64,000 bases of DNA, taken from Pseudoscleropodium purum. Taxonomy: Eukaryota; Streptophyta; Bryopsida; Hypnales; Brachytheciaceae. Location: assembly GCA_963969395.1 (NCBI GenBank), contig OZ017796.1, positions 47,730,243-47,794,242 of the forward strand, read 5' to 3'. The notes under the pieces are model-generated. The model had not been told where the DNA came from. It searched no databases and saw only the letters and a list, made by a program, of their open reading frames with translations. Both the position numbers and the translations under genes were made by a program. This document shows positions 24,780-37,800 of this stretch, in pieces (position 1 is the stretch's first letter; each line of letters opens with the position of its first letter).

Positions 24780-25647
24780 TCCCTATGAGCTAGTCTTGAG
24801 ATTTTGGATAGGCTTATATGACCTCAATTTTTGACATGATTTTTTGAAACCTCTTTTGAATATAGGAAATCACATTAGCTTTGGAAGAATAGAATTTCTA
24901 TTTCAATTGGCACCCAAGAACAAAAGTTATATGATACTAAATCCAAAAGTAGTTTGAAAAAAATTCTTGAAAAATTAAATATTTTTTCTCAAAGATTATA
25001 TTTTTGTCTATATGTGAACTTTGATTCATTCTATTTGAATTAGTGATGAAAAAATTATAGACAATCTTGTTTTTTAACCAATCTTAACATCTTTTTAAAA
25101 AACAACTTATAGAATTCATTTTGAATAAAATTTTTACAATAAAATTTTCTTGCTAGAATAATCTCACTTTCAAAATTATTGTATTTCAATTCCATCTTAA
25201 AGATATTAATGATTTAGTTTTTTTGATCAATCTCATACTTATTTCTACTTAATAGTTTTTTTAAGAATGAAAATCAAATGAACATTTTTTTTTTAAATTC
25301 TCAACTCTCAACTCAAAAAATTGCAACACAAATTCAACATAAACAATTGCAATTCCAAATTAGCAATGGTTTGAAAAGGTAATATACATGGTTTACTAAA
25401 AACCTTTTCAAACCTAATTAGACATACAACAAAAAATCTTATTTCTTCACTTTAAATGCATTTATCTTACAATCTATGAGGTCAAAGCTTTTGAAATTTC
25501 TTCCTCAAATTCTTATTCTAGTTTGGTACAAGATACTAAAGATAGATATGCAAAAAAATCTTTTTTTTAAAATTATTCTTACTCTTTGCAGTAGAAAGGG
25601 CAATTTTAAATGTTTTTGATGGAAAAAAGGCATTGGAACTTTAGAAG
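24780..25647 (+). mobile_element. TTAA-flanked element, type 2, copy c
   Basis: This 868-base copy starts after TTAA (24776-24779) with TCCCTATGAG and ends with ACTTTAGAAG before ATAA, a decayed TTAA. The interior follows the copy at 11172-12083 in the same order ('cccaagaacaaaagttat', 'gaaaaaattatagacaatctt', 'tgctagaataatctcac'). It does not code. It is more diverged than the copies at 11.2 and 57.2 kb. Confidence 0.6.
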
Positions 25648-26330
25648 ATAATAATTTTCAAATGAGTTTCCAATGATAATCCTTCCAAATTCTAATTCCA
25701 TGTGAGCATTAAAGGATTCTTGAACAAGCTTATAAGGTGGAAGGGATGTAAATGCATAATATTATATGCATCCTTTGCATTGCTTTCTCAAAAAGCCTTT
25801 TCAATTGATACATACATGGTTTGAAAAGGTTTTTAGTAAAAATATAATGAGATGACCATCTCAAATGCAAACACTCAACAATATTTTACCATTGGCTATG
25901 TTAAGATAGTTGACCTCATTGCAAACAAAGTGACTACCAAATCTTCCATCAGATGGTTTGTCAGTTATATAAGTCATTTGTAATTATAAGTAGACAAAAT
26001 AATGTAAGAGAAGGCAATAACATTTGAAATTAGAATCTTTTGACAAGCATGAAACTTTTTATGAATTTTAAAATCTGTTGTCCAAATAGTCCACAAATAG
26101 TCCAAAAAAATCATTAGATTGAACTCCTCGAAAAACCAACATAAAATGCATTCGCAGTTGTCATGGATGCAAAAAGATTAAGCAAGCTTCTCAAGAAGCT
26201 TCCAAGCTCATGAAAGCTTGGATGGTTTGTAACTTATATAAGTCATTTGTAAGACATCTCCAATTGGTACATTAACAAAAGACGTGGTTTGAAAAGGTAT
26301 ATTGCAAAATAAAAACCAGTAGCTTCTGTG
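25648..26330. other. Intergenic, AT-rich
   Basis: Short repeated phrases ('ggtttgaaaaggt', 'acttatataagtcatttgtaa') recur within this stretch and around 25360, which suggests local duplication. No gene is seen. Confidence 0.35.
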
Positions 26331-28049
26331 AAGGGCCTTGCCGAGAACGTAAATAAAACTCGGAAAAGAGCGTCATGTAGAGAAAGACAAGCTTACAGAA
26401 GAGAAGCAGGGTAGACCACCGCAGTCTGCAGTGTCCATTGCACCAACCCTTCATCCTCTCGATCTCCCGCGCACATTAACGGATCTGCTTTTAATCACCA
26501 CCGCCGCAACCACGTTTCCTTGGGATCATGCTCACAAACCCCTGCGGCCGTTTCCTAAGTCCGCTCGAAGTCACCGACGCAAAAGTCTTCAAGGAATTGC
26601 GCACTGCTCTCAGCAGACTGATACAAAGAAGTAATTAGTCATAAATTCGAATGAACACTTGAGGGCAGCCTTGATTTGAGTCGAGTTGGCTGGCAGCAAT
26701 GCATAGATCAAAAGGAAAATCAAGCGGAGAGGGTTGAGGAAGAGGGAGAGAGAGAGACTTTGCGGGGTTGAACACTGTGGGTACAGTGGACGCGAGGGTG
26801 ACCAAAAATAAGGAACACGTACAGAGAGGCAAGGACAAACGGATGTCGCAGGGACACATCGAAGCGAAACGGGAGGGTCGAGATCGATCGAGAAGAGGGA
26901 AAGAAGGGCTGCAGATCGAAGGAAGGTTCGAGAAAGCAGAAAGAAGACAGTAGGAAGACAAGTGGAGGTCGACAGAGTGAAGAAGAAAAGATAATACCTG
27001 GAGTGGCAGGGGGAGCAGAGCTCCTACACGGCCATGGGAGGAGCGACCGCGCGTGCGCATGCAGCAGCCGAGGGAGAATGAGAACAAATGCAAGGGAGGG
27101 AGGGAGGGATCCGCTAGCTTAGCTGCACCAAACATACAGCACACCACCTCAGACCGACAACAACAAGACCGACAGACAGACTATCAAGTATTATTAACAT
27201 AGCCAAAAATATATCCAGCACGACACCCCTAATACATAACACTAACTCACTTTCAATGGACAACCGCAAAGAAGCACAAAATGTCTGAACTTTCATCGGT
27301 TGCTTCAAGAATCTCCTCACCTCCCATTGGTTGCTATTGAAAAGTACTAGTGGTATGTTTAAGTATTCATTCAAGTCCATTTTCTAGGTGTAGGAGAGAG
27401 AAGGTGTTGCAATCAGGTGTTTCTAACTTAACAAAGCAAACGGAGCAATGTGACCAACGTCCCACATCACGTGCTTCCAAAACTCTGCCCTACTGCAGTG
27501 CGAAACAGCTCGTGATCGGAAGCCCAGCCCAGTCAAATTGCACCCTAAACAAGATGCCAGCCCATCCCATCTTTCCACGAGTGTACGATGAACTCATGGG
27601 ATACTTACGGGAATACTAAACTCTCAAGTCTCCACGTCCCGGAATATTAAGTACACGGACTCCAAACTTCAGAAGAACTGAAACCATTGTGAACTACACA
27701 AAACGTTTAGGGTCTCAATCCGTCACCTCCATCCGTCACTGCTGTACCCGTCGACAAATCGTCTGCTAAACGGGTTCGACGTCAGGTTCTCTTTCTCTAC
27801 CTCTTCCCTCCGTACTGGCATTTGGAAGAGGGAACCGCAATCGCAGACCCGATATCAGAAAATGAACTCAACAAAAATATTTTCAACCATAATGTTCACT
27901 ACAGTTGTCAGCTAGAAGATCGTACCGGTGCTCCTATGATGGGAGACAGAGGAGGGCGGCTGCTGCCGCAGTGTGGGTGGGCGGGTGGCACTGAAGCAAA
28001 CCAACAGATCTCTCACTAGAATACTACCACATAACCTAGCAGAGGACAA
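26331..28049 (-). other. GC-richer, leader-like island, no gene recognised
   Basis: On the minus strand about 27150-26640 is strongly pyrimidine-rich (many TCTTC and CTCTC runs), as in plant 5' leaders. The 170-residue frame there (27147-26635) is low-complexity Leu/Ser/Pro and has no known motif. It could be the leader of a non-coding or lost gene. About 27620-28049 is the presumed 3' flank of the N-myristoyltransferase gene; no clear polyadenylation signal was found. Confidence 0.35.
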
Positions 28050-29402
28050 CTACAGAAGCACGAGCCCCATCTCCGTAGGTTTAAGGGGGGCTCTGAGGCG
28101 GTAGTTGTAGAGGTAATAATGAAGTTGCCCGTCCCCAGGCCCGAACTTCAACTCCTTGAGAAAGCTCTCGTTTTGCATCACGTCCAGCGCATTGAACACA
28201 TCGTAATCCCTCTGTTTGGCCATAACCAGAACGTCGTTCATGAGCTGCAGGAGCGGTGTCAACGTCGCAACGCTGTAGTACGAGTAGGCGGCCTTTAGCA
28301 ACGAGTAATTCTGGTTCCCGATGATCGTGGACGGCAGAGTATAAAAACTGGCGAAGTCCGTAATCTCGTGCGACTCTGCACTCTCCACCACAAAGCTATT
28401 GATGACGTTGTCGATGGGCAGGAGTAGGTACTCCACATCGTCTTCCGAGAACTGGGGCGCCACTTGGAACTGCAACAAATACATTTGCAACAGCCTCGTC
28501 ACGGCCGGAACATCCCATCTCTCCATCACTCGAAACCCTGGCGTGGCTGCCTCGTCGGGTAACCGGTACAGCTTGATGGTCCGACTCATCGTCATGCGAG
28601 GTGCCAACCGTGAGAATCCCATGTCGATCAGTTTCTTTGGGTTCAGAGGCCTGTGCCAATACTGACAAGTGGCAATCGGAGTGGGAAGGACCACCCCCGC
28701 TGTGTACGCGGCCTGCCACATATCCTCCAAGTGCACCCGTCTTGTGACCTCTTTGATCAATACAGGGGCCAGCCGTTTGGACCTCAACTTCTTGTGCACA
28801 CACAAGAAGTTGATCTCCGCCATCGGTACCACCGTCTCATGTGCTCGGATCTTAGCAGGAATTCCCGTGATGAAGGCCACCAATTTCTTTGAGCTCTTAG
28901 CTCTTACGCCGATGTGCCAACTCGGGAAGTAGCCCGGCGGATTGAGTGCCCACCGCAAAAACGCCACCGAGTAGTCGAACCTGAACATGTTATCATCGTC
29001 TTCCACATAATTGTTTGTCAGAAGCGTGTACACCTCCTTCATCGTCTGAGCGTCCGTGAGATCGCACGTGCACCATTCGTACGTGCTGGGCAAGTTGTAG
29101 GGCTCCTGCCGCACCTTCGACACTGGTTGCGAGGGTTCAATCGGCCCCTTGCCCACCCCAGCAGCATCTTGGAACTGCCCGACCGGTTGAGTCTCCCAAA
29201 ATAAATGCCGCTTCTCACTCTCCACCGTCGCCAACGAGCCTTTCTGAAACTTCCGGGTCACGGTCTCCACCGTGGCCGAGGCAGTGCCATGGTTCCCAAT
29301 CGCCATGAGCCTGCCATCTTTGGGCGACCCTGAGGATTCCGAAGACTCCTCCTTGAGTGCCCCATTGTTCATGGCCGTCGACTTGTTGCCCGAACCCACC
29401 AT
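28050..29402 (-). CDS. NMT1: Glycylpeptide N-tetradecanoyltransferase, single exon
   Basis: The enzyme transfers myristate from myristoyl-CoA to the N-terminal glycine of cytosolic proteins, anchoring signalling proteins to membranes. The frame is 450 residues, complete and without introns, a usual length for plant enzymes. Residues 1-60 are a low-complexity N-terminal arm. HLFWETQPV (66-74) opens the conserved core. The two family signatures are present: EINFLCVHK (196-204) and KFGPGDG (419-425). The protein ends in GLVLL, placing the C-terminal carboxylate that acts as the catalytic base. The start is set at the ATG at 29402-29400 because it lies in an ideal ACCATGG context; three codons upstream the open frame has only TTG. 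Upstream sequence on this strand (to about 30550) contains a pyrimidine-rich leader-like stretch. Confidence 0.96.
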   Translation of the reverse strand: MVGSGNKSTAMNNGALKEESSESSGSPKDGRLMAIGNHGTASATVETVTRKFQKGSLATVESEKRHLFWETQPVGQFQDAAGVGKGPIEPSQPVSKVRQEPYNLPSTYEWCTCDLTDAQTMKEVYTLLTNNYVEDDDNMFRFDYSVAFLRWALNPPGYFPSWHIGVRAKSSKKLVAFITGIPAKIRAHETVVPMAEINFLCVHKKLRSKRLAPVLIKEVTRRVHLEDMWQAAYTAGVVLPTPIATCQYWHRPLNPKKLIDMGFSRLAPRMTMSRTIKLYRLPDEAATPGFRVMERWDVPAVTRLLQMYLLQFQVAPQFSEDDVEYLLLPIDNVINSFVVESAESHEITDFASFYTLPSTIIGNQNYSLLKAAYSYYSVATLTPLLQLMNDVLVMAKQRDYDVFNALDVMQNESFLKELKFGPGDGQLHYYLYNYRLRAPLKPTEMGLVLL

Positions 29403-30560
29403 GGTCCACAATTAGGGCGAGCTACGGCGGCGGAGGCGTTGCTCCAATACTGGAGGTGATACTAACAACGGGACTGTGAGAGCGGCGGTGATGCAACCAG
29501 CATGATGGATGCAGAAGGGAAACCCTAGATACAACGAGATGAAAGAGATTCAAGCCAACTCAAGGAAGACGAGAAAGATGACTTTCAATATGACCTAATC
29601 CAGGGGAAAGAGGGAATTGAGGAGGAAAAGAAATAAATATGATTCATAACGGATAAGGAATTGGAAAAATACCACAAAATTGAAGAGACTGCGGCAAAAT
29701 TACCGAAATGCACAGGGAACGATACAGTTGATAGTGGAACAATCCATACCAGCGTCCTACTCCCTGTTAAACCTAAATCCCAATTGTTGAAATCACCAAG
29801 TTAATATTCTTGAGAAGAAACTTAGCAGCATTCCAAAGTTATAAGTATACCTTTAGGAATCAATAATCTACAGTTCCCTTGTAGAACATAAGAGTTTGCT
29901 ACTCATGTAGCTAGGTAGAAGCAAATACTGATTATTATGTGAATGATCTATTTTCAGAGCATGAGCTTCCGCACCAAATGCCTAACTTCACATATCAGGA
30001 ACAAATTTATTTTTACCCTAAACCCCAATTTTCTGAGGAAAAGCATCGAATTTGAGCCAGAAGCTGGACCAGACTTACGAACAGTACAGTGAAGATCAAG
30101 CGTAAAAGACGTGCAAAGCAATTAATGGATTACAAATCGAGGTTATCCAAAACATTACGGAATCCCAATTCCAAAGTCTAAAATCATCCGTGAATTCCGA
30201 AGTTCCATGAGAATCCAGTCCAGTAAAACTCCACAATTCCCGGAAAAAAATTCTCCATACCGCAAGCTCTCATAATGAACCCCAAAAGATTCGACAGCCA
30301 TTGCAAAACCATTTCCGATTGAATTCAAAAGCATCGTCCTCAAGAACAGAAAATGAATAGTTTTCGAAAACGTGAAAACTCACAATGCAGTGAACTTGTA
30401 CAAAAAGTCACAAGTGATCAAAGCTTGAAGGCGGCATGTTGAGGGAGAGCGCAGCTTGAAGCGTGGTGGTGAAGAACAGCGAAGCTTGAAGTCGCGATGG
30501 AGAAAAACAACGTTATGTCCTCGGGTCACCTCGCGACGTGACCCCAACTTTGATCTCAAG
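29403..30560 (-). promoter_or_regulatory. Upstream region of the N-myristoyltransferase gene
   Basis: No separate gene is seen. On the minus strand about 30520-30420 carries pyrimidine-rich sequence with two 'ttcaagct(t/g)cgct' repeats, as in plant first leader exons. A leader intron between there and 29403 is plausible, but the splice sites could not be fixed. Confidence 0.35.
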
Positions 30561-32429
30561 TTTTGGCGGGAGTGATTGATGACGTGGACTCATTGTCAGG
30601 TAGACGTCCCTTTGGTGTAAATATCTTGGCGGATGAAACCTTAAGATTGAACAATGAAATTATTTTTCATCTTGTCCACTACCACTAAACGTCTTGATCT
30701 AAAATATAGAAAATAAAATAAAATCTCAAACTTAGGTGACAACCTTTATAATGACCTATTATACAAAGTATTGAGAATAATTGTATAGAAATTGTAATTA
30801 AAATAAAATAATCCTCCAAATATATAAAGTATTGAGAAAAAACACTAGTTGGACAAGAGCTAGAGAAACAAGAATATAAGCATTTGTATTAAATTGGTGC
30901 AATCTATCTTCATTTATGTAAGAAGTAATGTCCAAATCTTAATTAAAGTGGTTATTCTTGTATGCAATTATTGTTTATGAATAGCAAGGCTCTTGTGAAG
31001 CTTATTTGAAGAACATCCAAACTATAATTTCCTTAGGAAGAAAGTAAAAATGCATCATTTACTATTGAATGATCATAATTTGAATTCATGTTGGGAATTA
31101 AAAACTTCAAAATAGGTAGGAGATTGAATTTAAAAACGCTAAATTAATCTTTTCACAATGAAGAACATATTTTTTCATTAGTCCTTTTACAAAGGGGAAA
31201 AGGAAACTATCCCCCTCTCTGAAGACGGCTCACTATCCACATAACTAATTATATGATAAACTAGCCTATACTATTGTCATTTCAATTTCATTTTTACATG
31301 CCCATGTGTTGTATTTTAGAGGAAAAAAAATGTGTATACTAAATACATGAAGATAGAATGGGAATTTGGGTAGTAATTAACATATAAGTTGAATCCTAAT
31401 AGTTATTTTGGATGCACTTTGTGGCTCAAAAGTTCTACAATTTTTTCAAGGGAATATTAAGCAATGGATTTTCCTATTTTCAATGGATGGAAATACTCAA
31501 TTAATATGTAATGAAGGAACAATATTGAACATTTTAGAATAAATGATTTTACACACTTTTGAATGAATATATATGTTTATATTTATATTTTGCATGTTTC
31601 ATTCATGTTAATGGATGTAAACACTACATTGTACATTGATTTGTATGCTTCCTCAAAATAATTGGAAAAAATTCACTATTATTTCCTTCACCTTCTTTTT
31701 CTTTGTAACCATTGCTAGAAAATGCTTTGCTCATTTCCTGAATACATTATAAAAACATAATTAATCACTCAGTCATCAAGGTGCCCATGTAATCAAGCAT
31801 TATATCATTTCCATCCATTCTGCATCCCTATTTCAATTCATTTGTTGATGGTGGTTTACATATGACAATGCCTTGTTTATTACGCATTGTGGAAAATAAG
31901 GGCCCTACTTTGTTGGATTTTGTTGTCCTTATTTGTCTGACACTTACTTTCCACAATGTCCTATTCTTAGGACATTACCGTAGCTTAAGATATACTCTCT
32001 CTATTTGGAAATAGTGCATTCATTCTCAGTGATACATAACATTCAATAGCAGAGAGAAGAACTGCCTTCCCCTAACAAATGGTGCCAAATATTTGGCACC
32101 ATCAATAGCTACTAACTACGTGTATGTATATATATATATATATATATATCAAAGTTCAAATCAATTATACAATTGCAACTACTGACTTGGGGGATTTGAA
32201 AAAAAAATTACTTATAATTAAAACAATTCACAAAATCTACAAACTCAAGGTACTAAAGACTTAAATACATTCAATTCAATTAATGCAAAAAATAAAAGAT
32301 TTTAATAAAATGGCTACCCAATCATTGAGGTCATCAATTTCAATATATAAACTTCTTCAAAATGTACTAAAAGCCATTTGTACATTGTGATCTTCAGTAA
32401 GAAGACAACTTTTTATATACTTATAGGAT
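30561..32429. other. Intergenic, AT-rich, with (TA)n microsatellite
   Basis: The stretch holds no recognisable gene. A (TA)n microsatellite lies at about 32125-32149. Nothing else stands out. Confidence 0.5.
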
Positions 32430-32975
32430 AGTAATTAGTAGAACAAATAATGTGGGATATGTATTTTACAATTTGTAGTTTCTCAACCACTCATAGTCTA
32501 GTCAAATTAAAGTAAAGAATTATGATTGAAGTAGAAATTTTGACTTCATTTAGGCATAATATAAAAATAGAATTCAAAAAATTTAGAACCAAAAAAATTT
32601 GGGAAATGAAGTTAAGTTTTCTTTCCAAAAATCCTTTTGAGATATAAATCTTCCAATCAAAAGTTATGGACAAATTTGAGAGAGGGATTGGAAAGGAATT
32701 TCTTTTTGACATTTTTAAACATCTTCTTTGAAATTTGTTCATAACTTTTGATTTGAGGATTTAAATCTCAAAAAAAATTTTGAAGATGAAATTGATCTCA
32801 ATTTGTCAACTTTTCATAGTTAAAGTTTGTTTGAAAAAAGTTATTATACTATGCCTAAATGAGGTTTAAAATTCTACTTCAATCACAATTCCTACTTTTG
32901 ATTTTAACTATGAGTGGTTGAGAAACTACAAATTTTAATTTATAAATCCAACATAGGTTGTTCTACCTCCTACCA
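32430..32975. mobile_element. Hairpin element related to the CACTA-like core
   Basis: Two arms of about 200 bases (about 32437-32690 and about 32735-32969) are inverted copies: both contain 'gtagtttctcaaccactcatag', 'ttgattgaagtagaa' and 'catttaggcata'. The innermost part, 'cttccaatcaaaagttatgg', is shared with the core of the element at 17518-18577 ('ctccaatcaaaagttatag'). The ends could not be matched to a superfamily. Confidence 0.6.
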
Positions 32976-34787
32976 CCCTCTAGGTATATAAAGAGCTTCT
33001 CTCCACATTCAAAATTCAAAAATAAGTCATTGTGATGGACATGTGCTAGATGACAATGATATGCTACTCAAAGGATTCTAGCTTGGGATTTTAGGCAAAC
33101 CATTTTTTTTACAAATTATATTGATTTTTATATTCTATCCTAAAATTAACAAAAGAAATGGAGCATGCTAAAAATCTATTGCCACTATTCCTGTACTGCA
33201 ACTTAGATTAATGGTGGGTGGATGAATTTTGTGGATGATGCCTCCCGAGAGGGAAATGAAGGTAGACTCACTAAAGGCTATTGAATTGTTATGTAAGGAG
33301 TATTACTATGTGAAATGGCTAGGGGGGATTGACCCTTCTATTGCCCCACCAAAGGGTAAATGTCAAAATTGCCCCCTATTTTGTGCCACTTCAATTATGG
33401 ATTTCATCATGTCCCAGAGCCAATTTAGGGGCTCTGAATGCAAATATGAGTACAAAATTTGCAAATTTCATCATTTGTGGCAAAAATAAAATTTCTGTGT
33501 TTTCTGCAAGGGTAAAACACGGGGCAGTAGAGGGGTCAATCCTCCCTGTCCTTGTGAAATGGATACCTTACTCAGTAAGTTGTTTCCTAGCGGAGGGAGT
33601 AATGTAACTCCCGTCGTGCTTACAACCCCCGGCCCTGCACATGCCACTTGGCCTCGGGGGAAAATCCTCCCCCAGAGCTGCACTGCCCTGAATTGGTCGA
33701 CCCCCACTCCCCCAGTGAGCTCTCCAGCCCCACTTTCCGCGGACCCATGCGCGGTCACAGGGCATGGATCCCCCATCTGGAAGGATCTACAGCCAGTGTC
33801 CTGCCGCGAAGTCGAGCCAGCAAGCCAGCCATTGCGTGCCCTGGACCAGACAGACAGCGTGCGCCTGCGGCAGCAACAAGTGGTGGCAAGCTACTAACTT
33901 AAGCTAAGCTTCACTACAATAGTGAACCCCCCGTCCCCATCCCATCATCTTCCAACCGAATCGTTGCGCAACCGACGCTATCTCACGCCTCAATTGTCAA
34001 TCTTCTCGCTTCGCTTCACTTCTCCCTCAGTTGAGGGCTGCAATCAGGTCTGGGACGCCCCTGTTCTGGTCCGTTGTGTGTGCAATTGGTGCCAAGCGGT
34101 TTTCTACTTCATCAGCGGGACAATAGTAGAGTTCATCTTACGTCGGTTGGTGCAGTTGTCCCCAATTCGTCTTCCACGCTTGGCCTTGGAGGAGGTTAGG
34201 TTGGAAGGCGTGTGGTTGGGATTGAATGGGCTTGGGTTGCGCGCGTTCTGTTTTGGGTTTGATTTTGTGGTTTGTGGTTGCGTTGGGTTTTGGAGGGAGG
34301 GACTTTGATAGTTGTAGTGCTAGTGAGTGATTCGCGACAGTGGCAGTGGAAGCAAATGAGGTTTGTGGGTTGCTTCGATTGGAGTGGTAGGTTGGAGGAT
34401 TGAATCAATCAGGGGTGTGATTGATTTCCTTTGATGGATTACAGTCTGGGTGCTGCCTGCATGTGTTCCAATTGATGATCAGAATTGGGCTGTACGCCTG
34501 TTAGTGCAGCGATTGGTTTGTTTTCCCCATTTTCTTTTGTCGATTTGGGGGCTTGGGTGGAGGTTAGGTTGGTTTGTATTTTTTTCGAGGGTTTGATTTG
34601 TGGTTTTTGAGTTGGGTTAGGTTTTGTATGAAGGAGGGGGGTGTTGTGGTGATTCGAGACGATGACAATCGATTGATTGATTTTGGGTTGTTCGGGACTG
34701 GAGAGGACGGCGATGAAATAGGGGTGTATTCTAATTGATTACGGTGTGGATTTGATTTGTTGTGTTGTGTTGGTTCTTTCGGTGCAG
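32976..34787 (+). promoter_or_regulatory. Upstream region of the MLF-family gene
   Basis: From about 33500 GC content rises to gene-like values. No frame here has a recognisable motif. A splice acceptor of the type 'ttctttcggtgcag' ends at 34787, 36 bases before the start codon, so the gene probably has a leader intron; the donor lies somewhere upstream (candidates with GTTAGG occur near 34195 and 34563) and the promoter is probably around 33.9-34.1 kb. Confidence 0.4.
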
Positions 34788-34823
34788 AGTTTCTTTCGGA
34801 CTCATCGGCGTTCGTTCGAACCC

Positions 34824-37800
34824 ATGGCGTCGGGTGGAGGGAACGGTAACCGCCATGGCGGCGGAGGCGGTGGGTTTTCCGGATTCCCTCCTTTCCCGGA
34901 CCCCTTTGCGAATTTCGGAATGGGGTCGCGCGGGAGGAGCATCTTCGACGTTTTCGACAACGACCCTTTCCTCAACGACCCCTTCTTCACGAGGCCGTTC
35001 GGGAGCATGTTCGGGGGGCAAGGAGGATTGTTTGGCACTCCACAAGGCTTTCTGGGCGATAGTGGTGGTTTTGACACGCAGCAGACCGCTCCCCGGCCCC
35101 CGGCCGCGGGCTACCTGGAGAATGGGCCGCACAGTCCCTCCGTAAGCGCTCTCCTTCCATTCGTAACCCTAGTCATTCTAGTTGTAATTGGGATCAGTGT
35201 TGACATGGCCTTGATGAACTTTAATAATGCATCGGAGAGGGGCTTTCGGCAATTTTCATGAATGGTCCACTGGCCGATGAATGCGTGCGTTCCAAGTCAT
35301 TGGAAGCACTGACGTCGAGAATCTGGCCCCGCCCCAGTGATTCAATGTGGGCCAGAAGTCGTAACCACAGTTAGTTGGTTCTAAGGTCACCCCGCTTAAT
35401 TAATGGCAACATGGTAAGCGCGGAGCATAGTTTCTATCATGAAAACCGTCAGATTCTTAAATTTTCTTGGTAGCAGCAGCACACATAAGAGAATTCCGAC
35501 GCACTAAAGAATTTTGCGTGATTCGGTGCGCAAAATGTATAAGCGTTCTGATGAGTTGTTTCACGTTCTCAAAATGAATTTTTAATCATCGAGCGAGATT
35601 TTGGTAGGTATCAGCAAATTAGGTGCGGTTGGCTACTTTATTATGATATCCCTGTTTCCAGCGGAATTTGGAAAGGCATGCTTTGTCGTCTTGTCAGGTT
35701 TAAACCTGCTGACTGGGCTTCCTCACGTGTACGAGTTTTGAATCATCGTTTTGTGCTGGAAGACTTTGGATTTGTTCGTAATTGTCTTCAGATTGCGTTC
35801 GCTTCGAACTTGTTTATTTTCAATTGCACTGTTGTGTGCAATTATTGTGCTGTCGTGTTTGGGGAGCGCTGATTGCAGTGTTGATGCCGAAGTTTTAGGA
35901 CGGTCTTTTTCACTAAACTAGGAGATGAGAACCGTGTCATGAACTTGTAACGTGACGTGTTTGGGAACTGGTACAGCAATATCACCATCAGCGGGAACCT
36001 ATCATAGAGGAGCTTCCAGATTCGGATTCGGATGCAGATGCTGAGAGACGTTCAGTTCCTCGCCCAGGCCAGCAGCCCATAATTGAACACCCTGATGATG
36101 ATGTAAGGCCAGGTTTGTATTTCGTCCCTTCTTGATCATGCCAACATGCCTCCACCTTGCTGTATGTCGTCTGTTGTCGCGTTATCCTCCTTCGCTTTCA
36201 TTCCTTAATTCTAGCTCGATCTGTCATGGCCTTTAACATTCAACGGTCGCTTGCAACGTTTACTCATTGGTGGCATCGTGATGGTTTGTAGCAGAACCCC
36301 AGGAACGGCACCGTTCCATTGTTCAAGGTGGCCCTCTTCCAGTGTTCAACAACAATGGTGGCGTCCGTTCCTTCAGTTTTCAGAGCTCATCTGTCTCTTA
36401 TGGAGGGCCTAACGGTACCTATTATTCGTCCTCGTCAGCCAGGCGTATGGGTCCAGACGGAGTGAGCCATCTTCTCTAGTGCTAATTTAATTTTGGAAGC
36501 TCTTTCACTAATATTGGTCCGCTACCTGCATTGTGCCTTTTCGTTGTTCATGTTCATATTTATTTTCTCGACTCATCATGTGCGTCGAAGGTGTGGAACT
36601 TTATAATGTGACAATCGACTGCCTTTTGTGAGCTTAGGTAATAGAGGAGCAGTTTCAAGAGAAGGACTCTTCATCTGGCCAAGAACTAAAACGCCATTCC
36701 AGGGGACTTGGCGTCAAGGTACGGACATGTGTTTCTTTCTCTCACTTGGTACCGTTAGTACTTGCGACTCGGTGTATCATATTCCACTATGGATAATGTT
36801 TCATTAAAGAGCATGTTGCATCAGAGGACTTGTTCCATGTTTTCTTCATGCAACAATCAGCCCCTGAAGGACTGAGGAGCTCTTTGTAGATGTATGTCTG
36901 TATTTTTCCTGGTGTCCATCAGACCTGTAACTGAGTCATTGTAAGAGCATATCGCAAAATGTAGGTTGAAGGAAGAGTATCATGTTTTTACAGCTTCATA
37001 CTGTGTTAGTACTCATCGTGGTACTCAAATACCATCTATGACTTGAAATGTATACTTTACCGCAAAGTTAGTGAAGACCTTTAAGGGGTTAAGGAGCCTT
37101 TAGACGATTTGACTGCGACTAGGTGTTGAGTACTGACGAGTGGTATTCAGATTCCACTTCGGACTTTCTACAATAGAGGAACTGCTCCTGCTACTAAACA
37201 CCTTTTCTGGTCTAATGTTGCAACTCCTGGTTGGGAGATCCTCCACCACTGTAAATTCGTTGGTGATGTCTTTATTCAGAGCTTGTTTTTGATTGCAGGG
37301 ACGCTCAATCACACGGAAACGCACGTCTGAAGGGCGCGAGCAAACGCTGGAAACACTTCACAATCTACAAGAAGGTAATTAAGGTTTCAGGAATCGTTTT
37401 TTGACCCACGCTTTACTTATTGTGTGTGCTGTATTTACGATATCTTTCGCTGATTATTTCTAAGCTGCTAAAATCAACATGTAGAGGAGGTACCGACCTT
37501 TGAGCAAAATTGGGAAGAGCGGTCAAAGTTTCTGCCACAATGGAATAGATTTCGACCACACTCAATTGCTGCCCCCCATGGTAATCCGGATCTTTATGGT
37601 AGGCTCTCCTTTGGAACCAAGTCCATCTTTTGGTATTGACACGGTGCGTTAAGTTGAAGGATTTAATTCCTCGGTATTACTCAACTTTCAAGAAAGTAGT
37701 ATGCCGGTATTCGGATTGCTGATGCTTGTATTAAAAGGATCCTTTCATGTTTGAGTTTTTCTCATGTATATCGAGTGATTGAACTTTTATTGTTACGTAT

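Noticed and set aside
26635..27147. 170-residue minus-strand frame rich in Leu, Ser and Pro
   Set aside because: It follows from the pyrimidine-rich DNA; no domain or signal supports translation.
29403..29411. N-myristoyltransferase start three codons further upstream
   Set aside because: The upstream codon is TTG, while 29402 is an ATG in an ideal context.
34746..34823. Upstream in-frame ATG extending the MLF-family protein by 26 residues
   Set aside because: A good splice acceptor lies between this ATG and 34824, so the ATG is probably intronic, and the extension is not family-like.
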